Of a stretch of DNA of 64,000 nt, positions 62,453-64,000 are shown piece by piece. The translations under genes were made by a program, and so were the position numbers. Origin of the DNA: Bifidobacterium castoris (lineage in GTDB: Bacteria > Actinomycetota > Actinomycetes > Actinomycetales > Bifidobacteriaceae). Location of the stretch: the NCBI RefSeq assembly GCF_003952025.1, contig NZ_QXGI01000001.1:372001-436000 (forward strand), read 5' to 3'. The notes beneath the pieces are model-generated. The model was not told where the DNA came from, searched no databases, and saw nothing but the letters and a program-made list of their open reading frames with translations. Positions within the stretch are counted from its first letter, which is position 1; every line of letters starts with the position of its first letter.

Positions 62453-63886
62453 TCAGGCGAGCAGCTCCTTGACGGCGGCGATGACGGCCTGCAGGCTCGC
62501 CTTCGCGTCGCCGAAGAGCATCTGGGTGTTGTCCTCGAAGTACAGCTCGTTCTCGATGCCGGCGTAGCCCTTGCCGCGGCCGCGCTTCATGACGACGACG
62601 TTCTGCGACTTGTCGACGTCGAGGATCGGCATGCCGGAGACCGGCGTGCCGGGCTTGCGGGCGGCCGGGTTCGTCACGTCGTTCGCGCCGACGACGAGCG
62701 AGACGTTCGCGCTCGGGAACTGCGGGTTGATGTCGTCGAGGTCGATGAGCTCGTCGTAGGGCACGTTCGCCTCGGCGAGCAGCACGTTCATGTGGCCCGG
62801 CATGCGGCCCGCGACCGGGTGGATCGCGTACTCGACCTCGACGCCGTGCTCCTTGAGCAGCTCGCCGAGGTCGGCGAGCTCGCGCTGCGCCTGCGCCTGC
62901 GCCAGGCCGAAGCCGGGGACGAAGATGACCTTGTCCGCGTAGACGAGCTGGACGGCCAGATCGTCTGCGGAGGTCTCCTTCATCGTGCCCTCCGGGCCCT
63001 CGGCGTCGCCGCCGGCGGCGTTGGCGCCGCCGAAGCCGCCCGCGAGGACGGACATGAGCGGACGGTTCATCGCCTTGGACATGAGCACCGACAGCGTGAC
63101 GCCCGCCGCGCCGACGAGCGCGCCGGCCACGATGAGCGCGACGTTGTCGATCGCCAGGCCGGACATCGCGACGGCGGTGCCGGTGCAGGCGTTGAGCACC
63201 GAGATGACGACCGGCATGTCGGCGCCGCCGATCGGGATGACGAACACGAGGCCGTAGCACAGCGCGAACACCGTCGTCAGGATCGACCACAGCGCACGGT
63301 GCTCGGGCTGCACGCACAACATGATGAACGCGGCGACGGTGAGCACGATGAACAGGATGTTCCACACGCTCTTGCCCGGCAGGCGCAGCTTCTTGACCCA
63401 CTTGATGCCCTGCAGCTTACCGGCCGCGACGAGCGAGCCGGTGAAGGTGACCGAGCCGATCATGACGCCGAGGCCCGCGGTGATGAGCACGACGAGGCTC
63501 GGGCTGCCCTCGCCCGCGAGGATGTCGTTGAGCGCGACGAGCGCCGCAGCGCCGCCGCCGACGGTGTTGAACACCGAGACGAGCTGCGGCATGTCGGTCA
63601 TCTTGACCTTCTTGGCCGAGACGACGCCGGCGACCGCGCCGACGACGATGCCCGCGACGAGCAGGACGAGCGCCGTCTTCGAGAAGTTGCCGTCGATGAA
63701 CAGCTTGACGAACGCCATCGCGACGGCGATGACCATGCCGGCCGCGGACACGAAGTTGCCCTTGCGCGCGGTCTTCGGCGAGTTCATGTAGTGCAGACCC
63801 ATCACGAAGAGCACCGCGGCGAGCACGTAGACGCACCAGGCGACGACATCGACGGTGGATGCGGGAATCCAATTGTCGTAGATCAC
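62453..63886 (-). CDS. pntB: NAD(P) transhydrogenase beta subunit
   Basis: Membrane and NADP-binding subunit of the proton-driven transhydrogenase, which makes NADPH. Has 477 residues with about nine membrane segments to residue 280, then the NADP-binding dIII domain (VPGFGLAQAQAQ and AIHPVAGRMPGHMNVLLAEA). The start is a GTG at 63884-63886 overlapping the upstream stop (GTGA). Last gene of a three-part pntA1-pntA2-pntB set of which only the tail of pntA2 is in view. Confidence 0.96.
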   Translation of the reverse strand: MIYDNWIPASTVDVVAWCVYVLAAVLFVMGLHYMNSPKTARKGNFVSAAGMVIAVAMAFVKLFIDGNFSKTALVLLVAGIVVGAVAGVVSAKKVKMTDMPQLVSVFNTVGGGAAALVALNDILAGEGSPSLVVLITAGLGVMIGSVTFTGSLVAAGKLQGIKWVKKLRLPGKSVWNILFIVLTVAAFIMLCVQPEHRALWSILTTVFALCYGLVFVIPIGGADMPVVISVLNACTGTAVAMSGLAIDNVALIVAGALVGAAGVTLSVLMSKAMNRPLMSVLAGGFGGANAAGGDAEGPEGTMKETSADDLAVQLVYADKVIFVPGFGLAQAQAQRELADLGELLKEHGVEVEYAIHPVAGRMPGHMNVLLAEANVPYDELIDLDDINPQFPSANVSLVVGANDVTNPAARKPGTPVSGMPILDVDKSQNVVVMKRGRGKGYAGIENELYFEDNTQMLFGDAKASLQAVIAAVKELLA

Positions 63887-64000
63887 TTGTTGTCCCCCTT
63901 CTTCGCGTCGGACTTGTCGGACTTGAACATCTCAAGCATGCGGTCGGTGACCACGTAGCCGCCCACGACGTTCATCGTGCCGAGCACGGCCGCGAGGAAG
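63883..64000 (-). CDS. pntAB: NAD(P) transhydrogenase alpha-2 subunit, C-terminal fragment
   Basis: The last 38 codons read FLAAVLGTMNVVGGYVVTDRML and a charged tail ending GDNK, which fits the small membrane subunit (alpha part 2) of the three-subunit transhydrogenase. The 5' part lies beyond the window. Its stop overlaps the pntB GTG. Confidence 0.88.
   Translation of the reverse strand, partial: FLAAVLGTMNVVGGYVVTDRMLEMFKSDKSDAKKGDNK

Overview
The window is high-GC (about two thirds G+C) actinobacterial DNA that fits a Bifidobacterium species. The grounds are a bile salt hydrolase starting Met-Cys, actinobacterial-type UvrA, WhiA and RapZ, an ahpC plus thioredoxin-reductase pair, an actinobacterial-type LexA box, and strong Thr-ACG/Ala-GCG third-position GC usage. 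The species cannot be fixed from the sequence alone. No rRNA, tRNA, CRISPR array or intact transposase was found. Genes are dense and mostly on the minus strand.

Layout. (1) 1-10.4 kb, minus strand: uvrA, uvrC, aroE, rapZ, whiA, pgk and tpiA (cut by the window edge), with an SOS box in front of uvrA. (2) 10.7-14.1 kb, plus strand: a polytopic membrane protein overlapping an inosine/uracil DNA glycosylase gene, then an ABC-F ATPase preceded by a short leader ORF. (3) 14.2-17.3 kb, minus strand: a CDF cation transporter, a carboxymuconolactone-decarboxylase-fold protein and the bile salt hydrolase. (4) 17.6-23.7 kb, plus strand: nnr (NAD(P)H-hydrate repair), ahpC with a thioredoxin-reductase/glutaredoxin-like fusion, a HAD phosphatase and a LysR regulator.

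(5) 23.7-30.8 kb is the accessory part. It holds a 112-nt nested inverted repeat, a hicA-hicB toxin-antitoxin pair in which both genes carry a one-base frameshift, an orphan HxlR regulator, a three-domain RNA repair enzyme (5' kinase, metallophosphatase and T4 Rnl1-like RNA ligase) divergent from an ADP-ribosylglycohydrolase, a GNAT acetyltransferase, and a broken UvrD-like helicase. The RNA-repair/ADP-ribosylglycohydrolase pair is the best candidate for an undescribed system: end healing and sealing of cleaved RNA next to an enzyme that removes ADP-ribose.

(6) 30.8-37.3 kb: a complete minus-strand pyrimidine operon, pyrB-I-C-F-K-D-E, with several overlapping genes. (7) 37.4-43.8 kb: glnE, metF and metE. 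(8) 44-48 kb: a SixA-like phosphatase, tRNA m1A methyltransferase, a YlmA-like ATPase, bcp and a small membrane protein. (9) 48.1-54.3 kb: gltB-gltD glutamate synthase. (10) 54.5-62.3 kb: hemW, lepA, rpsT, a TRIC-type channel, ilvE, rplY and an alpha/beta hydrolase. (11) 62.4-64 kb: pntB and the tail of the small pntA subunit.

Glutamine/glutamate control (glnE, gltBD) and NADPH supply (pntAB) sit near the NADPH-requiring pathways for glutamate and methionine, but this is proximity, not proof of co-regulation. Many ends are marked by strong inverted-repeat terminators. Several genes start at TTG or GTG with a clear AGGAGG-type site (whiA, lepA, pyrB, uvrC, gltB, rpsT).
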